Source: Planctomycetaceae bacterium (GTDB lineage Bacteria > Planctomycetota > Planctomycetia > Pirellulales > Pirellulaceae). From it: a DNA stretch of 64,000 nucleotides. Below, in pieces: positions 17,601 to 25,977 of the stretch (position 1 is its first letter; each line of letters starts with the position of its first letter). A program made the translations under genes and the position numbers. The notes under the pieces were generated by a model, which saw nothing but the letters and a program-made list of their open reading frames with translations, had not been told where the DNA came from and made no database searches. The stretch lies in the NCBI GenBank assembly GCA_012959465.1, contig DUDC01000207.1:9875-73874 (forward strand). Direction: 5' to 3'.

Positions 17601-18515
17601 GTAGTGGATGACATCGTACTTCTGCTGTGGCACCATCCAGGTTTGTGGCGCCATCATTCCGAATCCACGAGTCAATGTCTGATACATCGTGTATGGGTCG
17701 TGACCATTCTTGAACTTGTCAGAGGCAAACTTGAGTGATGTTGGTAACGAACCCGGTCGGTCGTGCGTGCCATGACAGTTGATACACAATCGCTGGTAGA
17801 TTTCCTTGCCACGAGCAAACGCAGCGTTGTCCAAATCTGCCAGCAGCCCTCGGTGATCGACTCGCGATTCATACTCAGGTAGCACTGGCGCCAGCAGGGC
17901 CGCCGAGGGCTTTAGCTGCTGCGCAACCACTGGACCGCCCTGCACGACATCGTTGACGTAGCGGACAAGATCCAGAAACTGCTGGGGGCTGGCGAGTTGG
18001 TTCACCAAACCCGCCGGCATGATCGATTGTTTGCTGGCGAAGAGTTCGTCGATGTCCTCAACCGCAAATCGCTCCACCTGGCCTCCCTTATCCAAGACGG
18101 CCATTTCGACGAATTGCGCCGTTCGATTTCGCAGGATCCCGTTGATCGTCCTACCGTCGACCGTCACCAAGACATACGATTCGAATCCTTTCCGCAGGGT
18201 CTTGGACGGCGTCAAGATTGCCTCAACGATTTTCTCCGCCGCGGGTTTTTCGTCCAACGCGACCAAACGAGGCCCCAGCGTGCCTCCCCGTTCGCCCTCC
18301 CGCTCCACATGGCACAAAACACAACTCATGAAACGCTGGTGAAACAAGACGGCTCCACGTTTTGCATCACCCGTTTCCAACGCCTGCTTGGCGAGAGACT
18401 GTGGAGACTGCTGTTTAAGGCGACTCTCCAATGTCTGGGCCACGACTGCAGTCTGCGGTCCGATCAGCAAACTGACCGTGAAACCGAACAACGCCGCGAA
18501 ATATCGACTTTGCAT
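14610..18515 (-). CDS. Giant secreted di-heme protein with LamG-like and propeller domains
   Basis: About 1301 residues from the ATG at 18515. After a signal peptide (ending VVAQ) comes a Pirellula-type heme domain with CVLCH near residue 65, then a cytochrome c domain with CINCHGTHDRPG near 246. A region of unassigned fold follows. A concanavalin A/LamG-like sandwich (about 545-700; FTIVARIKTRKDGVIFAKTK, GELQLYIDGEL) comes next, then a propeller with NGVCLNPDGTFIVTDQEGHW and a C-terminal beta domain. Two c-hemes, a sugar-binding-type fold and a dehydrogenase-like propeller suggest oxidation of bound polysaccharide or surface glycan outside the cytoplasm. The frame opens further to a TTG at 18557; the ATG was chosen because it gives a normal signal peptide. 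The substrate is unknown. Confidence 0.86.
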   Translation of the reverse strand: MQSRYFAALFGFTVSLLIGPQTAVVAQTLESRLKQQSPQSLAKQALETGDAKRGAVLFHQRFMSCVLCHVEREGERGGTLGPRLVALDEKPAAEKIVEAILTPSKTLRKGFESYVLVTVDGRTINGILRNRTAQFVEMAVLDKGGQVERFAVEDIDELFASKQSIMPAGLVNQLASPQQFLDLVRYVNDVVQGGPVVAQQLKPSAALLAPVLPEYESRVDHRGLLADLDNAAFARGKEIYQRLCINCHGTHDRPGSLPTSLKFASDKFKNGHDPYTMYQTLTRGFGMMAPQTWMVPQQKYDVIHYIRSAYLQRFNSSQFVDLSESYLAGLPIGDTRGPAPVKYEPWVTMDYGPTMTNTFEVGGKGENFAYKGIAVRLDKGAGGVSRGRSWMVFDHDTMRMAAAWTGSGYIDWNGIHFNGRHNIHPRVVGDVHASIPTGPGWADPETGSFDDPRIEGRDGRRYGPLPRQWAHYKGLYHYDQRAIIEYTVGRVAVLESPQSYGDVERPIFARVLNVGARQVPLTMRVVRRRGAFSQVALSDGTKIAVLSSVEEKASSKEQAAGPVKFDGKRFVEIVEGQVFDMTGRDFTIVARIKTRKDGVIFAKTKPDSPWLADGKALFVRGGRLCYDIGWVGAVSSKRRVADGKWHDVAAVFDSRKGELQLYIDGELDARGELQPKSAVDGHVIRIGYSTDNFPTDPHWRGQIQEVRLYQSALEKPTMATAGKDLVSHWRLVASAGKVANLVKSKPAGQFVEGSGAAGTAALSDGALVAGVTGLPESASFKLAEDGDLRLTIPAGDAAEFVVWFVSLPEGQPWRKWMDTATLPQPESLTRYTQGGPPRWGEIETTATIGSGDGPFAIDVLTRPTVNPWQSRVRLTGHDFLPGGDQVVVTAWDGDVWMVSGLSGLSTENKTATLRWRRIASGMFQPLGVKYHKGKIFVTCRDQLAVLEDLNADGEVDHYVSFNNDHQVTDHFHEFAMGLQIDDAGYFYYAKSARHALPALVPHHGTLLRVSPDGKRTDIVAVGFRAANGVCLNPDGTFIVTDQEGHWNPKNRINWVKPGQFYGNMFGYHDITDTSDEAMTAPLCWITNSFDRSPAELLWVDSPAWGPLNGSLLNLSYGYGKVFVVPHEKLENGQVQGGMCELPIPQFPTGVMRGRFHPVDKQLYLSGMFAWAGNQHQPGGFYRLRYTGQPVHLPVGLRAHKNGVSLRFTEPLDAEQAMQIKNYAVKTWSLKRTQSYGSKHYDEKKLKIDRVDVSDGGRAVFLAIEGIEPTWCMEIVYSLKGSGGEEVNGTIHNTIHELGSSH

Positions 18516-19062
18516 CTTTTGTTTTCTCTGCTGATATTCTTGATTCGTTAACGTCAAATACTGAAATGCGGGAGAGAGCCGCCGTTTCTAACGCGATGCG
18601 TAAGCTGTCGTTTTCGTCATCCCTCGCTAACGCTTCCGGTTACCTCGCTCCTTGCCAACTCTACCTTTTGGTCGTGATAGAGAACTGGCTTCACCATTGT
18701 AAAAGCAGGTGGCCATCGAAAACTACCGGCCTTTCAGAAAGATCCTCATTGAATGCTATGTCCTGGAGTCGACGGAATGGGTCCGTCACAACCGGAACCT
18801 CCCGTTTGCCACCTGTGCCATTTTGCGAAAAACTCAACTAATGAAAATCTGTTTAGTCGACGCCGTCGCATTAACATCGTGTAATGGGGGGAACCAGAAG
18901 TGTCTTGGCAGGGACGTCACAGCAAGCACCAATTGACCGAACCATGACCGCCAGTCCTCGACGCCACAAACGACAAATGCCCATTCTGCAACGGGGAATC
19001 GGCGTCAGTGGGCCTCGCTGCTAGTCCAGGCGGCAGAAGACGCCGCTATCACTCGTCGGCAG
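18516..19062. other. Intergenic region, mostly without recognisable genes
   Basis: This stretch of almost 550 bp separates the di-heme protein from a possible small plus-strand gene. It holds one family B repeat (18619-18643). Two short plus-strand frames (18709-18936 and the frame leading into 19063) have no recognisable family or ribosome site. An ATG-started frame at 18954 ends after 26 codons, but the adjacent frame continues into the small gene, so an old frameshift is possible. Confidence 0.5.
18619..18643. repeat. Intergenic repeat family B, copy 3
   Basis: ATCCCTCGCTAACGCTTCCGG followed by TTAC, in the same orientation as copies 1 and 2 about 4 kb away. The three copies flank the di-heme protein gene. 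Confidence 0.75.
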
Positions 19063-19350
19063 TTGACCGACCGCGATCGAAAAATCGCCGAGCTACAGGA
19101 TGTGGCCGCGATCCCGTGGTATTGGGATCGAGACGAACATGAGTTGCAGTCCATACTGTACTTCAGCCGAAGTGATGCCACAAACTTAGTCGCCTTCGAG
19201 CTAGTCAAAGTCGACGATGAACCACCGTCCCCACACCAACGCCTGCGTTTTGAAAACGAACTGCAGATGGAGGCAGAATCGGCAAGTACCGTCTTTGAAG
19301 GAATGGTCACCAAGGCGGCTGAGTCATTTTGGCCCCTTCGCCCTGAATAG
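19063..19350 (+). CDS. Possible small hypothetical protein
   Basis: This 95-residue frame starts at a TTG and is soluble and acidic. It begins TDRDRKIAELQDVAAIPWYW; no family is recognised. The same frame is open upstream to a TGA near 18949 without any ATG, and a separate ATG frame at 18954 stops at TAG just before the coding-like part. The gene may therefore start at a weak TTG or have lost its start by frameshift. It is convergent with the alpha-2-macroglobulin gene. Confidence 0.35.
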   Translation: MTDRDRKIAELQDVAAIPWYWDRDEHELQSILYFSRSDATNLVAFELVKVDDEPPSPHQRLRFENELQMEAESASTVFEGMVTKAAESFWPLRPE

Positions 19351-19407
19351 TGTGTCAGGCAATGTGTGCCACTTGTGCCGCTGCCGGTTCTGACATTGTC
19401 ATCTGCC

Positions 19408-19488
19408 GCTGGGCGCTAGCCCACGGTTCTCGCCTACGTTGACCGACGTTTTTTTGGTGGCAAGAACCGGACGCTAACGCATGCCGGC
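19408..19488. repeat. Inverted repeat, family D, between convergent genes
   Basis: The left part GGGCGCTAGCCCACGGTTCT (19411-19430) is partly complementary to AAGAACCGGACGCTAACGC (19462-19480) on the right. A run of seven T lies between them (from 19450). A related half-copy is at 30810-30830. The position between convergent ends would suit a bidirectional terminator. Confidence 0.55.
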
Positions 19489-19531
19489 TGATTTTTCAAT
19501 TGAACACGCTACGATTTTCCGGAGAATCAAA

Positions 19532-22500
19532 CTATTTTATCGACACTTTGTTTTCGTCGGAATTCCCGCGGAGTTCTGGAGCGTACATTCCTGTGATTTG
19601 GGTGGGGAGCGCGCTAAAGCGTCCCGGGATCTCGGCGCGGACCTTGTATCGAATACTGCGTTCACCACGTGGCAATCGATGCGCAAAAATGGCGACTCGA
19701 TTGTCTCGGTACTCGCGGTACGTCGGTATTCCCTGATAGTCGTAGCCACTTCGCACGCCAACGGCCTCAAAGCCGGCCGGTTTGTAATCCTCCAACAGCA
19801 AGTACTCGTAATCGTTCTTGGATGTTACGACCAATTCAACTTCGACAAGATCTCCACTATTGAGCACTGTGTCGGCTGTGATTGGAATCCGATCGAAAGC
19901 GTCGACCGCCCCGACAACGGCGCGACCGTCGGCGCCAGGCCGATTGACCTCGGCGTCTTTTGGTACCAGGCGATAGTAGTTCCTTCGCACCTTTACCTCG
20001 AGACCTGCCGAAGGAATCATGTCCCGCTTATCAAATACAGACAGGTAGGCGTTGAAGTAAACGGGACCATCCCCTTTTCGTCGCAGCTCGATTTTGTGTT
20101 CGCCGGTCGTCAGATCATCAGCAGACATCGTGAATCGATTGTCATAGGTGAACAGCGTATCGGGCGAGATCTCGACCGTCTTTACAACGTCGCCATCCCA
20201 AAGAACTTCGACGGTCATCTCTCCTTTCAGTTCATCACTCGCCGCCAAGTACGCTGCAAACGACTCGATGCAGAGTGCCGTATCACGAGTTGAGTTCCAG
20301 TAGGTGCTGTGTTTTCGCTGATTGACGAGATACTTGGCGAATCGCTGAGCCTTGACCGACTTCGGTTCGACTCGCGACAACAATTTGAGATAATACGCAT
20401 GAGTTTCAACTTCATTGCCGTACCAATGCCACCAGTAGCCGCCGATCGGAAGATCGAGATACGCCGTCTCGTTGTCAGCATCTTCAACAAGGTACTGCTC
20501 GATGTTGCGCTGCACCATTTGCAATTTCTCTATCTCCTCGACGTGGTAGAGTCCCAAAGCGTAAACAGATAGCCCATAGACCGAAATGGACGCTCGGTCG
20601 CGATAAAGAAAGTCGCGCATCGCGTTACTCGGCTGCCCAGCTTCGCAGAGGAGCATGTAAAGCAAGGCATCTGTATCGTCAGCCCGTTTCTTGTACGGCT
20701 TCGTTTCGGTCGCGCCGTTACGCAACTTTGTCACCTCGCCCACTTGGTACTTTTTCAGCCATCGAATGCCTGAAGCCACCAGATTTGGCGGGACCTTCGC
20801 GTCGCTCTCTTGAGCAATCTGCAGGCCATGGACAACAACCGCCGTGGTGTGTGCGTAACTTCGACTTCCTCCAAACCAGCCCCAACCTCCGTCAGGATTT
20901 TGCATGTTGGTCAGCCGAGTTATGCCAGCCGCGATCATGTCGTCTAATTTTTCCTCATCGAAAACTGGATTGCTTTGGAACCGTTTCCATTGAGCCGCTC
21001 GATCTTTCCCGTCACCAATTTCCTGTGCATTTAAATTGGTCCTTTTATCGCGGATCGCTTTCAGATCCAGATCCATGTCAAGAAGAGTCTTTCGCGTCAC
21101 GACGGCCGGAACAAACCGGTTCAATGTCTGCTCGGTACACCCGTACGGATAGGCAGCCAGGTAGGGAAGAGCGTCGACCATGGCGACCGCCAACGAGGGC
21201 GAATACTGCACGATCAACTGCGATTGATCAACACGTCGCTCGGCCGGCACTTCGACCATGATCGATTTAGAGTCCTTGCCGCGAGGCACCGTTCCGGCCC
21301 AACTTTGGGTACGGAGCGCTCCGTGCACGTTGCACGGAAAAGCCATTTCCATGGCGTCCGATTCAATATCGCTGGCAGCGACCATCTGGACTTTCGCTTC
21401 ACCCTCTCCCAACACGCGAGCGCGCCAATCGACGCGGGCCTCGCCGTTAGCCTCAATCGTGACATTCCGCGTGATAGGATCCGACGTGGACAGCAGCCCA
21501 TCGGGCAGCACAATCGAGATGGCGAAAGTGACCGCCTCGGCGAGATAGTTGTGCACATTCGCTGACAGAACCACTTCGTCCCGCTCAATCACGAACCGCG
21601 GAGTCTGCATACGGAGGATGACGTTCTTACGAGTGATCACCTCGGCTTCACCCTGTCCGACTCGAGTTCCGTGGCTTACGGCCCACGTGCGAATCTTCCA
21701 AGTGGTGAGATTCTCTGGCATGGCAATTTCGACTTCTGCGAACCCCTCGTCATCGGTGTTTAGTGCGCTCACCCAATACGCGGTATCTGCGAAGCTCTTT
21801 CGTACTTTCGGCGCTGCGTTAGCCGTCGCCGCCGGACTTGCCGATTCGTCGGCGTCGGCCATGGCAGCCATCGCCATACCCTCAGTTGGTGCACCTGGAG
21901 CCCCCCCACCGCCAACCCCACCAAGCATCCTCTTTGAGCCACTTCGATTTGCACGTTCGGCGACTCCTTTATCGTTGCCCATCCTTTGGAAATCCTGTTC
22001 CAAATCGTTGCCGAAGATGCCCAGAGGCGACAAGCCACGTTGGCCTGTCGGAACTAGGTTCTGAGAAAACCGTGCCAAACTGGAAACATCGTAGGGATGG
22101 TGGTGCCTGCGCCACTTCCAGAAAAACTCACGAATATCGGTAACGTTAGAGCCACCCGAAATGTACTCGACCGATTTGTCATAAACGGCGACAACCAGCG
22201 AACCGCTGTAGTTCTCTCCTGTATGATCGGTAACATGCAAGCGGACTTTGGCCTTTTTGCCCGGCAAATACTGCTCAGCCGACGGTTGAACCTCGACATT
22301 CAACATCCGCTTTTCTGGCGGCACGATGATCTCGCGAGTTACCGTATGAACCTGACTACCGAAAATACAAACCGCCTCCACATGAAAATTGGGCATGTCG
22401 CTGCGGGCGACCCCCAGTTCGACGATGCGGCTCTTTCCGTCCAATCGCAAAATTCGAGGAGCCTCATAGACGCCGTTTTCCGGTCGCGTGAACAGCAGCA

Positions 22501-25500
22501 CGGTGGCATCGGGATGATTGGAATTGACCTGCAACTTGACTTTATCGCCGGGCGCATACTCGCGTTTGTCAGGTACTAATTCTAGGGCGTTGTAACGAAA
22601 CTCACGTCCCGAGAATTCATCTCCAGCAACCGTAAAAATGTAGCCGCCTTCAATTTCGTGTCCTAATCCATCATCGATTAAAGTGGAGAGCCGGTACTGC
22701 CCGCTTCCGCCGGCATTGAACTTCCATTGGGCCGCACCGTCCTCACCAGTCTCGACGTCCCAAGATTCTACCTCTTTCTCTTGCGGTTTTCCGTCGGCAT
22801 CGTAGCGAATTTCATACAGCCGAGCCTTGCCCTTGCCAACGACGGGAGTTCCTGCCGGGTCACGTGCCATGACATTGACATTCACCACTTGGTCGGCGCG
22901 ATAGTAACCACGATTGAGCCACGTATAAACCGTGAACGGCTTGCGGGCCACGATCACTTTCCCCTGACCGACAATCGTACGCCGCGAGTCGTCGCGAACC
23001 TCGGCGGTGATCGTGTACTCGTGGTCGCGGTCGCCAAAGATCTCCTTTGCTAACGCCGTATCGATGACAATTTCCAGCTCCCCGTTCGGCCCGATCTCGG
23101 TCTCGACGTCGGCGACGACCTCGGGAGGAGAGTGTCGTTGAGGCCACCAATAGGGATGAGGAGCGCGGCATCCTCGCCACATTCCCCACCCGGGGTACCA
23201 ATCGTAGTCGTAACCAAACCACCAGTACCCTGGGCCGAAACACCAATCCCACGGCGCATAGGGGTACCATGAGTCATTGCGTTCAGTGCGCAGCACTTTG
23301 TATTTTACGGTCGCCACAGTGACTGGGCTGCCGAAGTAATACTTCGCCTTGAGCTTCGCCGTTATCTTCTCACCCAATTCTACCGGTTTCTTCGGTGCGT
23401 CGATCGTCACTTCAAACTCGGGCTTCTTGTACTCCTCGACACGAAATGACACACCACCGCCATGCGGTGTCTGAACAAAGTAGACGCCCAGCTTCGCGTT
23501 TTTTGGTAAAGCGTATTCATCACCGAAACCACCGTAGACGTCAGTCTTTTTTTGACCATCGGCAATCTGCTCACCTTGCGGATCCCGGATCGTGTAGTTG
23601 ATTGATGTGTTGGCGAATCGCGAGACGTCAGCCAACTCGTATCTGGCGTCGCGAACCCAGAACTTGAATTTCACTTTATCGCCCGGACGATAGACGGGCC
23701 GATCGGTTATTCCGAACGCTTTCGTTTGACCGAATTGGGGCTTGTTGAGATTCGAGGCCCAGAGGCGTTGAAAACCCATGAAGGCCATTTCGCCGTTATC
23801 ACCTCTAGCAATGGCGATCCACTGATAGTTTTCCTTATCTCCGGGCGGGAAGTACTGTCCTCTTCGATCCGCTTTTCCGGACACTTCCCGGAAGAACATC
23901 TGCTGCCGACCCTTGTTGTTGACGATGCGGTAACCAAACATATCGATCTGTGCATTACTCAACGGTCGACCACCCACCGCATCGGCAACGTAGTAATAGT
24001 GTTTCCCATTGAGCGGTTTGCGAATCATCACGGCGTTTTCGACCCACAGTACAATTTGGCAGCTGTTACCGTCGGCGACTTTCGCCGTCACCAGGTAGGC
24101 TCCGCCCTTTTGCAGTGGCGTCGTCACACTGACGCGGCGATCGTAGTGTTTCTCTAGTGGCTCGAGCTCCATTTTCCAACTGGCAACTTTTTTGCCAACA
24201 TACTTGGCGTTGTTGCCGCGAATGATATTCCAGCCGATGTTGCTAATCTGAATCTTCTGCCAATCGAGCCGCTCTGGCTTGGACACCAAATAGGCCCGAA
24301 TATCCTTCAATAGCGCCTCCACGTTGATCTCTTGGGCCTCAAAGCTGACTTGCTTGGCGTTGCGGAAGCGGAAGTCAAACGTGGCCCCACGACCTGCCGG
24401 CTGGCTGGTGGAAGGCTCAAACATTCCCCAGTTCCCGGTGATCTCTTCCAGTTGTCGCTTCACCGCGTCGCGGTTGCGGGTGCGTTGCAGTACCTGCCGC
24501 AGTTGATCAGCGGCGCGTGGAAACTGCCGGCGGTTCTTGTAGGCAGTCGCCAATGCCTTGTAACTCATTTCCCAATAGCCGTTTTTTTCGTCCTCAGTCA
24601 ATTCTTGAAACAAACGGATATGATTGAATTCATCGGGAAGGGTCAAACGCTGAACGCCGTTGGCAAGCCGCGTAATCGACTCGGTGTCTTCCAAAGTTGC
24701 CAATGCAAATTTCCCCTCTTGGACCTTGATAATCTGACGGTCGGTTGGGAAGTTGGCCAACAGTTGCACTCCAAACTGGCTCTGGCAGAACATCGCCCGT
24801 TTCCACAGAACCGAACTGTGCAACCTCGGGACTCGTCGCTCTGCTAACGCTAACAGCCACCGCCAGCGTTGACCATCGTTTTCGGCGTCTTGCCAACCGG
24901 TCGGTACGGTGTAAAACAACGGATTTCCCTCGGCGTCGATGGGAGTACCAGCGGGATTACCGTAGCCGTGTTGCGCGGACGTCTCCGGCAAGTTCTCCAA
25001 GTCGGTGAGGGCCGAGAGCTGCCAAGCTTGCTGGTATTGGCGACTGAACATCAGGGCGTCGGCGAAACGCAAATAGAATGCCCCTTGATCGCTTTTCGAC
25101 GCATCCGCTTCAATCAGCGGTATGGCTCGCAAGTAGTATTGCAACGCGGTAGCTCGGTCGCGTTCGGTCGTGTATTGATAGACTCCGCCGCCACGTTGGT
25201 TGCCTCGGCGAAACTCGTTCTCCACCACGAATCCGTAATGCGGAATCGACAGATAAACCTTGGCAGCGCCCTCGAGTACCTCCCAATGCCGGCCATGCAA
25301 CTTTACGACCTCGTCAACTAACGCATCGATCTGAGTCACTTTATTCAGCCGTTGCATGCACTGAACAGCTTGGGCCAAATCGAGTGCCACCTTTTCATCG
25401 TTCTGCGGATTGCGGACAAGTTGCTCGTAGGTTTTCAGTGCATCGGCGTAGTTGCGGTTCTGAAACGCTGCACCCGCTGCGGACCGTTGCGCTGGCAATC

Positions 25501-25603
25501 TCGCCTGTCCCATGATTGGGGTCGTGACACAAAAAACCAGCAAGGCGAACAGAAATGTGCGAGCTGTTTCCGATTTGCCACTGGTTTGAATTCGAGTGCG
25601 CAT
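19532..25603 (-). CDS. Bacterial alpha-2-macroglobulin with thioester and N-terminal TPR region
   Basis: About 2023 residues from the ATG at 25603. After a signal peptide (ending PIMGQA) comes a TPR-like helical region (to about 350). MG-type beta domains follow (FGITDRPVYRPGDKVKFKFW is the MG2-like segment), then a Gly/Ala/Met-rich bait-like segment (about 1215-1265) and the A2M domain (YWVSALNTDDEGFAEVEIAM). The thioester domain has YGCTEQTLNRF near 1490, a CxEQ motif like that of complement C3 and bacterial A2M. Such proteins trap attacking proteases outside the cytoplasm. Unusual is a 60-residue segment near 775-835 packed with Trp, Tyr, Pro and Gly. The frame extends to a TTG at 25678; 25603 gives a better signal peptide, though its ribosome site is weak. 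No penicillin-binding-protein partner gene is adjacent. Confidence 0.93.
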   Translation of the reverse strand: MRTRIQTSGKSETARTFLFALLVFCVTTPIMGQARLPAQRSAAGAAFQNRNYADALKTYEQLVRNPQNDEKVALDLAQAVQCMQRLNKVTQIDALVDEVVKLHGRHWEVLEGAAKVYLSIPHYGFVVENEFRRGNQRGGGVYQYTTERDRATALQYYLRAIPLIEADASKSDQGAFYLRFADALMFSRQYQQAWQLSALTDLENLPETSAQHGYGNPAGTPIDAEGNPLFYTVPTGWQDAENDGQRWRWLLALAERRVPRLHSSVLWKRAMFCQSQFGVQLLANFPTDRQIIKVQEGKFALATLEDTESITRLANGVQRLTLPDEFNHIRLFQELTEDEKNGYWEMSYKALATAYKNRRQFPRAADQLRQVLQRTRNRDAVKRQLEEITGNWGMFEPSTSQPAGRGATFDFRFRNAKQVSFEAQEINVEALLKDIRAYLVSKPERLDWQKIQISNIGWNIIRGNNAKYVGKKVASWKMELEPLEKHYDRRVSVTTPLQKGGAYLVTAKVADGNSCQIVLWVENAVMIRKPLNGKHYYYVADAVGGRPLSNAQIDMFGYRIVNNKGRQQMFFREVSGKADRRGQYFPPGDKENYQWIAIARGDNGEMAFMGFQRLWASNLNKPQFGQTKAFGITDRPVYRPGDKVKFKFWVRDARYELADVSRFANTSINYTIRDPQGEQIADGQKKTDVYGGFGDEYALPKNAKLGVYFVQTPHGGGVSFRVEEYKKPEFEVTIDAPKKPVELGEKITAKLKAKYYFGSPVTVATVKYKVLRTERNDSWYPYAPWDWCFGPGYWWFGYDYDWYPGWGMWRGCRAPHPYWWPQRHSPPEVVADVETEIGPNGELEIVIDTALAKEIFGDRDHEYTITAEVRDDSRRTIVGQGKVIVARKPFTVYTWLNRGYYRADQVVNVNVMARDPAGTPVVGKGKARLYEIRYDADGKPQEKEVESWDVETGEDGAAQWKFNAGGSGQYRLSTLIDDGLGHEIEGGYIFTVAGDEFSGREFRYNALELVPDKREYAPGDKVKLQVNSNHPDATVLLFTRPENGVYEAPRILRLDGKSRIVELGVARSDMPNFHVEAVCIFGSQVHTVTREIIVPPEKRMLNVEVQPSAEQYLPGKKAKVRLHVTDHTGENYSGSLVVAVYDKSVEYISGGSNVTDIREFFWKWRRHHHPYDVSSLARFSQNLVPTGQRGLSPLGIFGNDLEQDFQRMGNDKGVAERANRSGSKRMLGGVGGGGAPGAPTEGMAMAAMADADESASPAATANAAPKVRKSFADTAYWVSALNTDDEGFAEVEIAMPENLTTWKIRTWAVSHGTRVGQGEAEVITRKNVILRMQTPRFVIERDEVVLSANVHNYLAEAVTFAISIVLPDGLLSTSDPITRNVTIEANGEARVDWRARVLGEGEAKVQMVAASDIESDAMEMAFPCNVHGALRTQSWAGTVPRGKDSKSIMVEVPAERRVDQSQLIVQYSPSLAVAMVDALPYLAAYPYGCTEQTLNRFVPAVVTRKTLLDMDLDLKAIRDKRTNLNAQEIGDGKDRAAQWKRFQSNPVFDEEKLDDMIAAGITRLTNMQNPDGGWGWFGGSRSYAHTTAVVVHGLQIAQESDAKVPPNLVASGIRWLKKYQVGEVTKLRNGATETKPYKKRADDTDALLYMLLCEAGQPSNAMRDFLYRDRASISVYGLSVYALGLYHVEEIEKLQMVQRNIEQYLVEDADNETAYLDLPIGGYWWHWYGNEVETHAYYLKLLSRVEPKSVKAQRFAKYLVNQRKHSTYWNSTRDTALCIESFAAYLAASDELKGEMTVEVLWDGDVVKTVEISPDTLFTYDNRFTMSADDLTTGEHKIELRRKGDGPVYFNAYLSVFDKRDMIPSAGLEVKVRRNYYRLVPKDAEVNRPGADGRAVVGAVDAFDRIPITADTVLNSGDLVEVELVVTSKNDYEYLLLEDYKPAGFEAVGVRSGYDYQGIPTYREYRDNRVAIFAHRLPRGERSIRYKVRAEIPGRFSALPTQITGMYAPELRGNSDENKVSIK

Positions 25604-25977
25604 GGAAGGTCGGGTCCTTGAAGTTGGATTGCTTAGAGCCGATGGACGCCACTTCGGAATGGGCCTCGTCGTATCCAAATGCCATTAGAAGAGTAACTTA
25701 CGTGAACATAGACGAATTACCTGTCGGTCCAGTTTCAAATTCACAATATTTCAACCTAAAATCTTGCCACAGAGTGCGAGTCACATGGCAAAATTCGCCG
25801 CAAAACGTTGCTGTAGAACGACTTTCTCCCTACTATAGTGTGTTGTGGCCTCCAGTGGGCGGCCTCTGTTTGGTAAGTTGAAGCGATTTCTGCACCAGAG
25901 GCGAGTCGACTTTCGCAACGTCGATCCGTCGCGCTAGGATGGGCACGGCGAATGCATCAATCAGTTGAGGTGGGACC
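25604..25977. other. Divergent intergenic region
   Basis: This stretch lies between the alpha-2-macroglobulin gene (minus) and the NPYHTWLG protein (plus). No ORF in it is credible. It is AT-richer than its surroundings and includes one promoter candidate for the plus-strand gene at 25808-25836. Confidence 0.6.
25808..25836 (+). promoter_or_regulatory. Candidate sigma70-type promoter
   Basis: TTGCTG, a 17-nt spacer and TACTAT match the spacing, and partly the sequence, of -35/-10 elements. The following gene begins about 140 nt downstream. Confidence 0.25.

Noticed and set aside
18709-18936. A 75-residue plus-strand frame in the 18.5-19 kb gap
   Set aside because: It has a GTG start, no family, no ribosome site and is not continued; there is too little support to list it as a gene.
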